Position numbers and translations under genes: made by a program. A stretch of DNA of 64,000 nucleotides from CAVQEK01 sp963711495 (GTDB taxonomy: Bacteria; Bacteroidota; Bacteroidia; Cytophagales; Cyclobacteriaceae): NCBI GenBank assembly GCA_963711495.1, contig CAVQEK010000004.1, positions 868,001 through 932,000 on the forward strand. The letters are read 5' to 3'. The notes under the pieces were generated by a model that had not been told where the DNA came from, made no database searches, and saw only the letters and a program-made list of their open reading frames with translations. Positions 7,931 through 17,753 of the stretch are shown here, in pieces (the first letter of the stretch is position 1; each line of letters begins with the position of its first letter).

Positions 7931-9282
7931 TGGAGATATTGGATATTTTAGTAATGGTTGGACAGCTTATCCTGGCACTGTCCATATTGGTAGGTGTTCA
8001 TGAGTTTGGACATTTACTGGCGGCCAAGGCATTTGGTATGCGGGTGGAACAATTTTCGATTGGCTTTCCTCCAAAAATATTTGGGTTTAAGGTGGGTGAG
8101 ACTATCTATTCCATTGGTTCCATTCCACTGGGTGGCTACGTGAAAATATCCGGAATGATCGATGAGTCCCTGGATACAAAGCAAATGAGTGAGGAGCCCA
8201 AACCGTGGGAATTCAGAGCCAAGCCAGCCTGGCAACGACTCATTGTTATGACCGGTGGGATTATTGTCAATGTTATTACAGGTATTGTCATATTTATCGC
8301 TCTGACTTATAAATATGGTGAATCTTATATTTCAAAAGATGAAGTCAATAAATATGGCATCGTTGCCTATGAATTGGGCAAGAAAATCGGATTTGAAACA
8401 GGTGACAAGATCGAAAACATCAATGGGCATGATTTTCAGAAATTCAGTGATATTACCAGTCCCGACCTATTGCTGGAAGATAACAGTTACTATACCGTCG
8501 AACGCCATGGACAGTTGATTAAAATACCCATCCCCCCAAACCTTATTGAAGATTTTTCAGACAAAAAATCCAATACTCTGTTTGTAGAACCTATGTCGCC
8601 TTTTAAAGTGGGACAAGTGATTAAAAACAGTGGAGCTGCTGAAGGAGGTCTGAAAAAGGGGGATCAAATAGTATCCATTAACGGACATCCCATTCATTTT
8701 TTCCACCAAGTGCAGGAGATTGTTGGTAAGTATGCCGGCCAGCAGGTTGATGTTGTAGTGAAACGCCCTGTCGACGATAAAATTGAAAATCCAGCGTATA
8801 TTGAAAAAACATTGACCATTCCAATCTCCAAAGACAGTACCATGGGATTTTATTCTGATCCCCTACTCAAGGAAACTACAATAGAGTATTCTCTAATCCA
8901 GGCGGTTCCTATTGGTGCGGAAAGGGCGTTTAGTGTAGTTTGGGTAAATATCAAGGCTTTTGGTAAAATGTTCAAAGGCGAATTGTCTCCTACAAAATCA
9001 TTGAGGGGACCATTGGGGATCATGAAAACTTTTGGCGTAACCTGGGATTGGGTGCGATTCTGGACCTTGACCGGTTTAATTTCGATGGTATTGGCATTTA
9101 TGAATTTCCTGCCGATACCGGCGCTGGATGGCGGCCATGTGGCATTTTTAATGTATGAAATTGTTTCGGGACGAAAACCATCTGATAAATTTTTGGAAAA
9201 TGCCCAAAAGGTAGGTATGGCACTGCTCCTGTGTCTGATGATCTTTGTATTCTTCAATGATATAATCCAGGAGTTTTTCTAA
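7930..9282 (+). CDS. rseP: Site-2 zinc metalloprotease RseP
   Basis: Intramembrane protease that cleaves anti-sigma factors or signal-peptide remnants within the inner membrane. The 450-residue protein has the zinc motif HEFGH at 24-28 in the first transmembrane segment, periplasmic PDZ-type domains in the middle (one with 'VIKNSGAAEGGLKKGDQIVSINGHPI'-like features), and the second active-site motif 'NFLPIPALDGGH' in a C-terminal transmembrane helix (about residue 393 onward). The start overlaps the dxr stop by one base. A sigma/anti-sigma pair lies 34 kb away, but no substrate link is shown here. Confidence 0.95.
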   Translation: MEILDILVMVGQLILALSILVGVHEFGHLLAAKAFGMRVEQFSIGFPPKIFGFKVGETIYSIGSIPLGGYVKISGMIDESLDTKQMSEEPKPWEFRAKPAWQRLIVMTGGIIVNVITGIVIFIALTYKYGESYISKDEVNKYGIVAYELGKKIGFETGDKIENINGHDFQKFSDITSPDLLLEDNSYYTVERHGQLIKIPIPPNLIEDFSDKKSNTLFVEPMSPFKVGQVIKNSGAAEGGLKKGDQIVSINGHPIHFFHQVQEIVGKYAGQQVDVVVKRPVDDKIENPAYIEKTLTIPISKDSTMGFYSDPLLKETTIEYSLIQAVPIGAERAFSVVWVNIKAFGKMFKGELSPTKSLRGPLGIMKTFGVTWDWVRFWTLTGLISMVLAFMNFLPIPALDGGHVAFLMYEIVSGRKPSDKFLENAQKVGMALLLCLMIFVFFNDIIQEFF

Positions 9283-9316
9283 AAGATATTATTGATAAAA
9301 TTGAGGGAGAACGGAA

Positions 9317-11359
9317 TTACCATTCTTCCTCTTTTTCTTGTTTTATTTCCTTATGCATTTTCTCGAGTTCCGCTTTACTGGGGCGATAAAGCTCAAATTC
9401 TACACGGCGGTTCAATGCTTTGTCTGCTTCTGTTTTTTCCTCCACAATTGGTTTGGAACTGCCGTATCCTTCTGTCTCGACCCGGGCGGCAGAGATACCT
9501 CCGAAATATATAATATAATCAGCAATGGCTTTGGCCCTGGCTTTGGAGAGTTCCAGATTGAATTCTTTACTGCCTTCTGAATCTGTATGGCCTGAAATTT
9601 TTAATTTGAAATCCGGATTATCAACTAAAAAATTGGCCACCCGGTCCAGGTCGCGGTACATACTTGTTTTAAGTTCTGCCGATGCATTATCAAATTCTAT
9701 CGATTCAAACTCCATACGACTGGTGATCGATTCGGACAGCATATCGAGGTTCATGTCACCTTTCAGCACGAAAATTTGCTCCACACGAAAGAATTCATCA
9801 CCCTGGATTAAAAGCAAATATTTATTATTGTTGATCAAATTAAACTCGAATGTACCATCAGGGCTAAGATATTTGGGAGCTACTTCTATACCATTTTCCA
9901 GATCAATGATAGAGACGATACCGCGTTCAAACGGATTCCCGGTTGCCGTATTCAGGAGTGAACCTGTCAATTTGGTGGTCGCCAAAGGCTGTGCTTCCAT
10001 AGGCAAAGGAAAAGAATACAAATCGAGGTTATCCATATTATTTTCTATCGATCGCGCATAGTAGAGATTTTTAGATTCCGAATCGATGGTAAAATAAAAT
10101 TCACTTCCCGATCCATTAACCAAAGGGCCTATATTTTGAGGCTCTTGCCAGTGATCTTCTTTTCTGGCGGATTTGTATATATCAAATTCACCGAAATTGA
10201 GATTTTGCCCATTGGAACTAAAATATAAAATATTGTATTTCGGATGCATAAAAGGGCTTACTTCATTTTTCCGGGTGTTGATGATGGGTCCCACATTCTG
10301 AGCGGGCATCCATTCACCAAATTTGTTCTTACTAGTAAAATAAATATCTGACAATCCAAAACCGCCAATTCTATCGGATGCAAAATAAAGCGTGTCATCG
10401 TTGTGGCTAAGTGAGGGATGTGAATCCCATGCTTTGCTATTCACATTAATTCCAAGATTATGAATAAGTCCCCAAGTGCTGTCAGGTTGAAGCGCTGCCA
10501 TATACAAATCACAATTACCATATCCGTCCGGGGCATCACAGCGCGCGAAATACATGGTTTTTCCATCCTTGCTCAGGCAAACTGAACCTTCGTTGCTGGA
10601 CGTATTAATATCTTTTAGTGGTTCTGCTTGCGACCATGTTTCATATTCCAGGTGACTCAAATAAACATCCTCGTTCGATACCCTTCCCAAACCACGTTGT
10701 ACAATATTTCGTTTCGAAGTAAAAATCAGGGTTTTGTTATCGACAGATAGTGCCGGGCCATAATCGGAATATTCGGAGTTGATGGTATGGCCCATGTTGA
10801 TGCGCCAACCTCTTGGGGGTTGAATAGTATCGACCTGTTTCCGGTATTCTATCAGTTCGTAATAGTATTCGATGGGCACATATTTGCTTTGATCTTTTTG
10901 GCTGATGGAATCATAATATATTTCCAGCTTTTGTAATTGAATATCATCATGATAGTGTTTCAGGGCCAGACGATAAAGCTTTTTGGCGTCTTCCATATTT
11001 CCGTACAGTTCTGTCAATTTGGCCAGTTGCCAAATCATTTCGGTATCCTTATAGAAATTTTGAATGCCAAAGTTTTTGATATAATCGGCTAATCCATTGT
11101 ATAATTTTTGCCAATCTTTTTGATCCTGATATTTGTGAATTGCTATTAATTTGGGCTCATTATAGTAGTAGGGAATTTTGTTGATGTTTCTAAATGCAAA
11201 AATTTCATTCAACGGGGTATTGGTATTGCTGATTGTATCGGCGGATAATTCGGTTTTTTCTTTATCTCGCTTTTTATTTTTGTGTTTCTGACAGAAGGCT
11301 TGGCTGTTGATCAAAAAGATCAATGCCAAAATGCCCGTAATAATCCTGCCACTTAACAT
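9317..11359 (-). CDS. OmpA-family protein with TPR, PD40 propeller and CRD domains (PorE-like)
   Basis: The 680-residue secreted protein has, in order: a signal peptide (MLSGRIITGILALIFLINS), TPR-like helical repeats (about 60-180), PD40/WD40-like propeller blades with recurring 'SxDGKTMYFA/D..LYFASDR' patterns (about 190-450), a carboxypeptidase-regulatory-like beta domain (about 460-530), and an OmpA peptidoglycan-binding domain (about 545-660, with 'KISGHTDSEGSKEFNLELSKARA'). This is the domain order of PorE, the type IX secretion component that anchors the system to peptidoglycan, and porQ, porV and porU lie in this window. PorE is a lipoprotein, whereas no clean lipobox is seen here, and similar OmpA proteins exist outside the system, so the PorE role is inference. 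It is convergent with rseP. Confidence 0.8.
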   Translation of the reverse strand: MLSGRIITGILALIFLINSQAFCQKHKNKKRDKEKTELSADTISNTNTPLNEIFAFRNINKIPYYYNEPKLIAIHKYQDQKDWQKLYNGLADYIKNFGIQNFYKDTEMIWQLAKLTELYGNMEDAKKLYRLALKHYHDDIQLQKLEIYYDSISQKDQSKYVPIEYYYELIEYRKQVDTIQPPRGWRINMGHTINSEYSDYGPALSVDNKTLIFTSKRNIVQRGLGRVSNEDVYLSHLEYETWSQAEPLKDINTSSNEGSVCLSKDGKTMYFARCDAPDGYGNCDLYMAALQPDSTWGLIHNLGINVNSKAWDSHPSLSHNDDTLYFASDRIGGFGLSDIYFTSKNKFGEWMPAQNVGPIINTRKNEVSPFMHPKYNILYFSSNGQNLNFGEFDIYKSARKEDHWQEPQNIGPLVNGSGSEFYFTIDSESKNLYYARSIENNMDNLDLYSFPLPMEAQPLATTKLTGSLLNTATGNPFERGIVSIIDLENGIEVAPKYLSPDGTFEFNLINNNKYLLLIQGDEFFRVEQIFVLKGDMNLDMLSESITSRMEFESIEFDNASAELKTSMYRDLDRVANFLVDNPDFKLKISGHTDSEGSKEFNLELSKARAKAIADYIIYFGGISAARVETEGYGSSKPIVEEKTEADKALNRRVEFELYRPSKAELEKMHKEIKQEKEEEW

Positions 11360-11509
11360 CTTTCCGTACTTAAAAAAATTATTGAATAAGCGATAATTGC
11401 GCTAAATATGTCATAATTTTATTATTTAAACAAGAACACACAAAAGGTAACCGCTTTGGCATAGCTCTTGCAATTTCACTTGATTCAATTTGAATAACAG
11501 ACAATTTCA

Positions 11510-11522
11510 TGTCATTATGGCA
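11510..11522. promoter_or_regulatory. TGTCAT-N-ATGGCA dyad just upstream of lon
   Basis: TGTCATTATGGCA is an imperfect palindrome, TGyCAT-N-ATGrCA. The surrounding 15-mer ATGTCATTATGGCAG recurs with one mismatch at 44632-44646 upstream of htpG. It is followed by AGGGAGG, an unusually good Shine-Dalgarno-like sequence for this phylum, about 10 nt before the lon ATG. A shared stress-response operator is inference. Confidence 0.35.
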
Positions 11523-11539
11523 GGGAGGATACGGAATAT

Positions 11540-14038
11540 ATGAACGATAACAACAAACAAGACCTTTACACGTCCATCGCTATGGCAGGATTTGATGAAG
11601 AAGATTCTGGAGAATTAATACAACTTATCACACCGGCGGAAGACGAACAAAATAAAAATGAGAAATTACCGGAAGAGCTACCCATTTTAGCCATTCGAAA
11701 CACGGTACTTTTTCCGGGGGTAGTCATACCCATAACCGTCGGTCGGCAGAAATCGATCAAACTGGTAAAAAGTGCGTATCGTGGTAATCGAATTATTGGG
11801 GTAGTTGCACAAAAGAACAATAAAGTCGAAGAACCGGGATTCGAAGATGTGCATTTGATTGGGTCCGTTGCCAAGATCATTAAAATGTTGGTATTGCCAG
11901 ATGGAAATACCACTATTATTATTCAGGGCAAGCAGCGGTTTAAAATAGAAGAATTTACCAGAGAGGATCCTTATTTAAAAGCCAGGATCAGTATTCTTGA
12001 AGAGCATTTTCCGGATAAAAATAAAAAAGAAACCAAAGCAGTTATCCAATCAATCAAAGAAGCGGCAAATAAGATACTGAAATTAAATCCTGAAATTCCG
12101 CAGGAAGCGCAAATAGCCCTTGATAATATTGATAGTCCGAGCTTTCTCACGCACTTTTTATCTTCAAATATCAGTGCCGATGTCAAGGAGAAACAGAAAC
12201 TTCTTGAGATCAATGACGGATTGCAAAGGGCTACGCTTTTGCTCGAATATATGCTCAAAGATATCCAGATGCTGGAATTGAAGCAGGAAATTCAAAACAA
12301 AGTACATTCCGACATCGATCAGCAACAGCGAGACTATTTTCTTCGGCAACAAATCAGAATTCTGCAGGATGAATTGGGAAATGAAGGTCCTGATCACGAA
12401 ATATCGACCCTGCAAGAGAAAGCCAAAAAGAAAAAATGGCCGGTCTTTGTCAAAGAGCATTTTGATAAAGAATGTGACAAAATAATGCGTATGAATCCGG
12501 CTGCTGCGGAATATCCGGTAGCGATGAATTATGTTGAATTCCTGATCGACCTTTCCTGGGGTGATTTCACAAAAGATAATTTTGATCTTGACCGGGCCCA
12601 GAAAATTCTGGACAGAGATCATTATGGTCTTGAAAAGGTTAAAGAACGGATTATAGAATTTTTGGCAGTAAGAAAATTAAAAAATGACTTGAAAGGCCCC
12701 ATTTTATGTCTTTATGGTCCTCCCGGGGTTGGGAAAACGTCACTTGGGAAATCTGTTGCCAAGGCATTGAATCGAAAATATATAAGGATGTCATTGGGAG
12801 GAGTACACGATGAGGCTGAGATCAGAGGACATCGTAAGACGTATGTGGGTGCCATGCCAGGCAAGATCATTCAAAATATCAAAAAAATAAAATCCGCAAA
12901 TCCAGTATTTGTGCTGGATGAAATCGACAAGGTAAGCTCTGATTTTCGAGGTGATCCTTCTTCCGCTTTACTGGAAGTCCTCGATCCGGAACAAAATAAT
13001 GCTTTTGTTGACAACTATTTGGAATTGGAATATGATTTGTCCAAGGTGTTATTTATTGCTACGGCCAACACACTTGATACCATTCAACCTGCTTTGAGGG
13101 ATAGAATGGAAGTGATCGAAATTACCGGATATACCATGGAGGAAAAGGTCCAAATTGCCAAAAGACATTTAATACCAAAACAGCGCACCGAGCATGGTTT
13201 AAAATCAAAGGACATCACCTTTACGGATAGCAGTATTGCAAAACTCATTGAAAGTTATACTCATGAGTCAGGAGTAAGAAGTCTTGAACGGATCATTGGA
13301 AAGGTAGTCCGTTGGGTGGCTAAGTCTGTGGCAATGGAAAAAGATTATCAAAAAAGCATTACACCTCAGCGGATAAGGGAAATCCTAGGTGCAGAAATTT
13401 TTGATAAAGAGTTGTATGAGGACAACAATCTGTCCGGTGTAGTTACTGGTTTGGCATGGACACAGAGCGGGGGTGAAATTCTATTCATTGAATCGAGTTT
13501 AAGCCGGGGAAAAGGAAAGCTGACTTTATCAGGACAACTTGGGGATGTGATGAAGGAATCGGCCATGGCAGCATTATCTTATCTTCGTTCTAATGCAGAT
13601 AAGCTGGGCATACATCACAAAACTTTTGAAAATTACGATTTGCATATTCATGTGCCGGCAGGAGCGGTGCCCAAAGATGGTCCATCTGCCGGAGTAACCA
13701 TACTTACTTCATTGGCTTCGGTTTTTACTCAGAGAAAAGTGAAAGCTAAACTGGCCATGACAGGTGAGATAACGCTTCGGGGTAAAGTATTGCCGGTAGG
13801 AGGGATCAAAGAAAAAGTACTTGCGGCCAGAAGAGCTGGAATTACAAAAATTATTTTGTGTGAAAAGAATAAAAAGGATATTGAAGAGATCGCCAGTAAA
13901 TATTTGAAAAACATAGAAATATATTTTGCCAATACGGTTGAAGAGGTACTGGAAATCGCCTTATTGAAAGAAAAAGTAGAGCACCCCATGGAATTTGTTG
14001 TGGAAGATGAAAAGACAGCTCAAACTACAGCCGTTTAG
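11540..14038 (+). CDS. lon: ATP-dependent protease Lon
   Basis: Cytoplasmic AAA+ protease for misfolded and regulatory proteins. The 832-residue protein has the N-terminal Lon substrate domain ('LPILAIRNTVLFPGVVIPI', about 48-66), the AAA+ module with Walker A GPPGVGKTS near 394-402 and Walker B 'VFVLDEIDK', and the protease domain with catalytic Ser about 716 in 'KDGPSAGV' and Lys about 759 in 'GGIKEK'. Length is typical of LonA. A strong AGGGAGG lies about 10 nt upstream of the ATG. porQ starts 14 bp downstream on the same strand, and hslU follows, so lon-porQ-hslU may be co-transcribed, placing two ATP-dependent protease genes around a secretion gene. Confidence 0.98.
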   Translation: MNDNNKQDLYTSIAMAGFDEEDSGELIQLITPAEDEQNKNEKLPEELPILAIRNTVLFPGVVIPITVGRQKSIKLVKSAYRGNRIIGVVAQKNNKVEEPGFEDVHLIGSVAKIIKMLVLPDGNTTIIIQGKQRFKIEEFTREDPYLKARISILEEHFPDKNKKETKAVIQSIKEAANKILKLNPEIPQEAQIALDNIDSPSFLTHFLSSNISADVKEKQKLLEINDGLQRATLLLEYMLKDIQMLELKQEIQNKVHSDIDQQQRDYFLRQQIRILQDELGNEGPDHEISTLQEKAKKKKWPVFVKEHFDKECDKIMRMNPAAAEYPVAMNYVEFLIDLSWGDFTKDNFDLDRAQKILDRDHYGLEKVKERIIEFLAVRKLKNDLKGPILCLYGPPGVGKTSLGKSVAKALNRKYIRMSLGGVHDEAEIRGHRKTYVGAMPGKIIQNIKKIKSANPVFVLDEIDKVSSDFRGDPSSALLEVLDPEQNNAFVDNYLELEYDLSKVLFIATANTLDTIQPALRDRMEVIEITGYTMEEKVQIAKRHLIPKQRTEHGLKSKDITFTDSSIAKLIESYTHESGVRSLERIIGKVVRWVAKSVAMEKDYQKSITPQRIREILGAEIFDKELYEDNNLSGVVTGLAWTQSGGEILFIESSLSRGKGKLTLSGQLGDVMKESAMAALSYLRSNADKLGIHHKTFENYDLHIHVPAGAVPKDGPSAGVTILTSLASVFTQRKVKAKLAMTGEITLRGKVLPVGGIKEKVLAARRAGITKIILCEKNKKDIEEIASKYLKNIEIYFANTVEEVLEIALLKEKVEHPMEFVVEDEKTAQTTAV

Positions 14039-14052
14039 TCAAACAGATTGTA

Positions 14053-15075
14053 TTGAAGAAACTGTTTACAATATTCTTGGTCGTACTATTTATGCAGCAT
14101 GCCTATAGTCAAACCGGTGGACGCTCCTCGTTTGAGTTTTTGCGTGTGGCTGGAGATACTAAAACCATGGCTTTGGGCGGAGAGCTTGTTTCGAGTCGAT
14201 TTAATGACATCAATACCTTTATTGCAAATCCCGGAACGGTGAGTGATAGTCTGGATGAGCACGTATCACTGCATCACACATTTTACTATGGTGATATAAA
14301 TTACAGTCAGCTTACCTTTGGTACTGAAGTTGGAAATAGTGGTTTCTGGATGCTTGGTGTGCAATATTTTAATTATGGTAAAATAATGGCTTACGATGAA
14401 CTGGAGCAGGAACTCGGAGAACTGAGCGCCAACGATTATGCCATTACAATAGGACACAGTATGACTACCGGAGATTTCACCATGGGAGCGAATGTGAAAT
14501 TAGTAGCCTCAAACCTGGTAGGTTATCATAAATCCGGGATATTATTTGATTTGGGTGGCGTTTATGCCTACCCTAAGGCGGACTTTACGGTGGGAATTTC
14601 CATCAGGAATTTTGGCTTCATAATGAGTGATTACACGGATGAAAATGATGAAAATGCACCTTTTGATGTGCAAATCGGGTTAACATATAAGCCAATGCAT
14701 ATGCCTTTACGTTTTTCCCTAACCGCACACCACCTTGCTTTTGGTAATTTAGCCTATTTTGATTCAAACAGTCCTTTAGATCAAACAGACCAAGAGCCAA
14801 CAAATTTTGACAAATTCATGCGGCATTTATCTTTTGGCGGAGAATTGATATTAAGCAAAAACGTTAATTTAAGGATGGGATATAATCATTTGATCCGACG
14901 CGAATTGAGATTACAGAATAAATCAGGCGGTGCAGGTCTTTCCTATGGACTGATGTTCAAATTGAAAGGTTTGGAGTTTGCTTACACAAGATCTCATTCT
15001 CATGTTATCGGTGCATTAAATCAGATTGGCGTTTCAGGTGACTTGAATCGTTATTTAAGAAAAAAGCAATTATAG
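14053..15075 (+). CDS. porQ: Type IX secretion system outer-membrane protein PorQ
   Basis: PorQ is an outer-membrane beta-barrel protein of the type IX secretion attachment complex, acting with PorU, PorV and PorZ. The 340-residue product starts at TTG and has a signal peptide (MKKLFTIFLVVLFMQHAYSQ) followed by 'FLRVAGDTKTMALGGELVSS' and 'NPGTVSD', typical of the PorQ/PorV barrel family, and ends in beta-strand-rich sequence. A later in-frame ATG would cut the signal peptide, supporting TTG as the start. It sits between lon and hslU with 14 and 3 bp spacing, an arrangement seen around porQ in other Bacteroidota. Confidence 0.88.
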   Translation: MKKLFTIFLVVLFMQHAYSQTGGRSSFEFLRVAGDTKTMALGGELVSSRFNDINTFIANPGTVSDSLDEHVSLHHTFYYGDINYSQLTFGTEVGNSGFWMLGVQYFNYGKIMAYDELEQELGELSANDYAITIGHSMTTGDFTMGANVKLVASNLVGYHKSGILFDLGGVYAYPKADFTVGISIRNFGFIMSDYTDENDENAPFDVQIGLTYKPMHMPLRFSLTAHHLAFGNLAYFDSNSPLDQTDQEPTNFDKFMRHLSFGGELILSKNVNLRMGYNHLIRRELRLQNKSGGAGLSYGLMFKLKGLEFAYTRSHSHVIGALNQIGVSGDLNRYLRKKQL

Positions 15076-15078
15076 GAT

Positions 15079-16488
15079 ATGAAAAATTCAGATAAAAATT
15101 ACACACCCAGACAAATTGTTGAAGAACTGGATAAATATATTATTGGTCAGGACGATGCCAAAAAAAATGTGGCCATCGCCATGCGTAACCGTTGGCGAAG
15201 AATGAATGTGCAGACTGATTTGAAGGGAGAAATCATCCCAAATAATATTTTAATGATTGGCGCAACCGGTGTTGGTAAAACAGAAATAGCCAGAAGGATA
15301 GCAAAGATCACCGATGCTCCATTTACCAAGGTAGAAGCATCAAAATTTACCGAAGTAGGTTACGTTGGCCGTGATGTAGAAAGTATGGTAAGGGATCTCG
15401 TGGAACAAAGTATCAACCTGGTAAAAACAAATAAGAAAGAAGAGGTACGGGAAAAGGCAGAACAAATTGTTGAAAACATCATATTGGATGCGCTCATTCC
15501 ACCAATGAAACCAACACCGGTAAAGAGCCATTCAGGCGACAATGAGGTGCAAATCGAACATGTGGGTTCAGTCCCTACAGACCTGGAATTGAATGAAAAG
15601 ACACGTGAAAGATTTCGTGAAAAAATCAGGAATGGTGAATTGGAAGATCGGAAAATCGATATCAATGTCCGACAACCAAATACGTCAGGGATTGGAATGA
15701 TTGGTGGTGGATTAATGGATGAAACGTCTATGATCAATCTGCAGGAGATGCTTGGAAATATGCTGCCTCAAAAGAATAAGAGACGGAAAGTGACCATTGC
15801 TGAAGCCCGCAGGATATTGTTGGAAGAAGAATCTTCCAAACTGATTGATATGGATGAAGTTAAAGAAGAGGCTATAGAGAAGGCTGAAAATTCAGGGATC
15901 ATATTCATCGATGAAATTGATAAAATTGCCAGTAGAACCGGGCAGGGAAGTGGCGGCCCGGATGTAAGTCGTGAAGGTGTACAGCGTGATTTGCTTCCCA
16001 TTGTTGAAGGCAGTACCGTTAACACCAAATATGGGGTGGTTAAAACCGATCATATTTTATTTATCGCGGCAGGAGCATTCCACGTTTCCAAACCTTCTGA
16101 TCTGATCCCCGAGTTACAGGGCCGTTTTCCCATTAGGGTAGAACTGGACAATTTGACCAAAGAAGATTTTATAAGGATATTGAGAGAGCCTAAAAATGCA
16201 TTGACAAAACAGTATCAGGCACTTTTTGAGTCAGAAAGTGTAGAACTTAGTTATCAGGAAGATGCCCTCGAAGCGTTGGCCGAGAAAGCCTATCAGATTA
16301 ATATGGACATCGAAAATATTGGGGCCAGAAGATTACATACGGTGATGAGTCAAATCCTAAATGACTTTTTATTCGATGTTCCTGATGTGATTAGCGCCAA
16401 TGCCAAAATTGTGATTACCAAAAAGATGGTGGACGATAAACTTGCCGTATTGGTTAAAAATAAGGACCTCAGTCAATTTATTTTATAG
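15079..16488 (+). CDS. hslU: ATP-dependent protease ATPase subunit HslU
   Basis: AAA+ unfoldase that feeds substrates to the HslV peptidase. The 469-residue protein begins 'YTPRQIVEELDKYIIGQDDAKKN', has Walker A GATGVGKTE (about 59-67), the inserted I-domain with its variable linker (about 130-250), Walker B 'GIIFIDEIDKIAS', and the C-terminal '..DLSQFIL' tail that docks into HslV. Everything needed for function is present. No hslV is adjacent: upstream is porQ and downstream is a convergent SixA-type gene, so hslV must be elsewhere in the genome if the complex is made. It starts 3 bp after porQ, which implies co-transcription. Confidence 0.97.
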   Translation: MKNSDKNYTPRQIVEELDKYIIGQDDAKKNVAIAMRNRWRRMNVQTDLKGEIIPNNILMIGATGVGKTEIARRIAKITDAPFTKVEASKFTEVGYVGRDVESMVRDLVEQSINLVKTNKKEEVREKAEQIVENIILDALIPPMKPTPVKSHSGDNEVQIEHVGSVPTDLELNEKTRERFREKIRNGELEDRKIDINVRQPNTSGIGMIGGGLMDETSMINLQEMLGNMLPQKNKRRKVTIAEARRILLEEESSKLIDMDEVKEEAIEKAENSGIIFIDEIDKIASRTGQGSGGPDVSREGVQRDLLPIVEGSTVNTKYGVVKTDHILFIAAGAFHVSKPSDLIPELQGRFPIRVELDNLTKEDFIRILREPKNALTKQYQALFESESVELSYQEDALEALAEKAYQINMDIENIGARRLHTVMSQILNDFLFDVPDVISANAKIVITKKMVDDKLAVLVKNKDLSQFIL

Positions 16489-16507
16489 ATTTGACGACAA
16501 AGTTAGT

Positions 16508-17011
16508 TTAAAAGTGCTGGTTGTTTTTTTTGGGATAATCGAAAAAAACAATTTTACCTTTTCCAGCATCAATTTGTTCCCAATGTTCAATGTCAAATTG
16601 AAGTGCTACTACGCCACATGTTGGGATGTTATAAATATTACCACCAGTTAAAAAGTTGGCAAGGTCTGTTAATCCGGGATTATGTCCAAATATCATGAGA
16701 CTGTTGACATCATCAGACACCAGTCGCAAACGGTGGATTATTTCATCTACGGAAGTATGCAAAAACAACGTATCAGTTTGGATTTTACTTTTTGAAAATC
16801 CTATTTCCGTGGCGATCTTTTTGGCGGTTGAAATGGACCTTTTGGCCGGACTAGATAATAAGAGATCAGGCAATACATTCCGATTGGCAAGTCTACGGCC
16901 CATTTGGGGTGCATTCTTTTTGCCTCGTTTGTTTAGTGGCCTGTCAATATCTGCCAGTTCCGGCTGGTTCCAGCTCGATTTGGCGTGTCGGACAATGAAA
17001 AGTTCTTTCAC
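16508..17011 (-). CDS. SixA-type histidine phosphatase family protein
   Basis: The 167-residue protein belongs to the histidine phosphatase (phosphoglycerate mutase-like) superfamily. The catalytic 'RHAKSSW' motif carries Arg8-His9 and the second histidine is His110 in 'IFGHNPG'. The RHxKSSW variant and short length match the SixA branch, whose Escherichia member removes phosphate from phosphohistidine in signalling proteins. Whether this protein does so is not shown by sequence. It is convergent with hslU (19 bp) and divergent from the thioredoxin gene. Confidence 0.85.
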   Translation of the reverse strand: MKELFIVRHAKSSWNQPELADIDRPLNKRGKKNAPQMGRRLANRNVLPDLLLSSPAKRSISTAKKIATEIGFSKSKIQTDTLFLHTSVDEIIHRLRLVSDDVNSLMIFGHNPGLTDLANFLTGGNIYNIPTCGVVALQFDIEHWEQIDAGKGKIVFFDYPKKNNQHF

Positions 17012-17200
17012 TGGTTATGCAATGTTTAATTATTCAATACTATTCAAAACTATCAAAAAGTAATATGGAGCAAAGAAAATTTATAATAAAGATAACAATT
17101 TAGTTGAAGTCCCGTAGATATGAATAAAATTATATATGATAATTTGTTTATATGTCAAAATGTTCATATAATTGCGTCTTCAGATTAAAGCGTAACGATC

Positions 17201-17698
17201 ATGACAAAAAAAATAATTCTGGGTATAGGCTTAGTTGTTGTTGTGGCATTATTTGCCAACAGCATCCTGGCCAGAAAAAAAACATCAGTGACAACTGGAA
17301 ATGTGATAACTAAAAACAAAATCAATATGGAACATCTCACAAAAGAAACCTTTTTGAAAAAAGTATTTAATTTTGAACAGAACCAGGAATGGAAATATGA
17401 AGGCGATTTGCCTTGTCTGATAGATTTCTATGCAGATTGGTGTGGACCCTGTAAAATGATTGCCCCATCCTTGGAAGAATTAGCCAAAGAATATGATGGC
17501 AAGATTCATATATACAAGGTGGATACAGAAGCAGAACAGGAATTGGCCGCGGCATTTGGAATAAGAAGCATTCCATCCTTGTTATTCTGTCCCAAAGAGG
17601 GCCAACCTCAAATGGCGGCTGGAGCATTGCCAAAATCAACCCTGAAAAAAGCAATTGAAGAAATACTGCTGACTGAAAATGCCTCAGTAGAAAAATAG
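17201..17698 (+). CDS. Membrane-anchored thioredoxin
   Basis: A 165-residue thioredoxin-fold protein with a hydrophobic N-terminal segment (ILGIGLVVVVALFANSI), a linker to about residue 55, and the redox motif W80-C-G-P-C84 in 'DFYADWCGPCKMIAPSLEELA'. The cis-Pro loop 'GIRSIPSLLFC' follows. Motif and fold match classical thioredoxins; the N-terminal segment suggests the domain is held at the membrane, probably on the periplasmic side. A start at the internal Met before 'EHLTKETF' would give a cytoplasmic form, so localisation is not certain. A strong terminator follows 30 bp after the stop. Confidence 0.9.
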   Translation: MTKKIILGIGLVVVVALFANSILARKKTSVTTGNVITKNKINMEHLTKETFLKKVFNFEQNQEWKYEGDLPCLIDFYADWCGPCKMIAPSLEELAKEYDGKIHIYKVDTEAEQELAAAFGIRSIPSLLFCPKEGQPQMAAGALPKSTLKKAIEEILLTENASVEK

Positions 17699-17727
17699 AA
17701 TATACAGAGCAACGGGAGATTGAAAAT

Positions 17728-17753
17728 AAAAAGGCGGGAATTCCCGCCTTTTT
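17728..17753. terminator. Intrinsic terminator after thioredoxin gene
   Basis: A perfect 26-bp palindrome with a GGCGGGAATTCCCGCC core flanked by A5 and T5. Symmetry makes it bidirectional, but it directly follows the thioredoxin stop at 17698. Confidence 0.9.
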
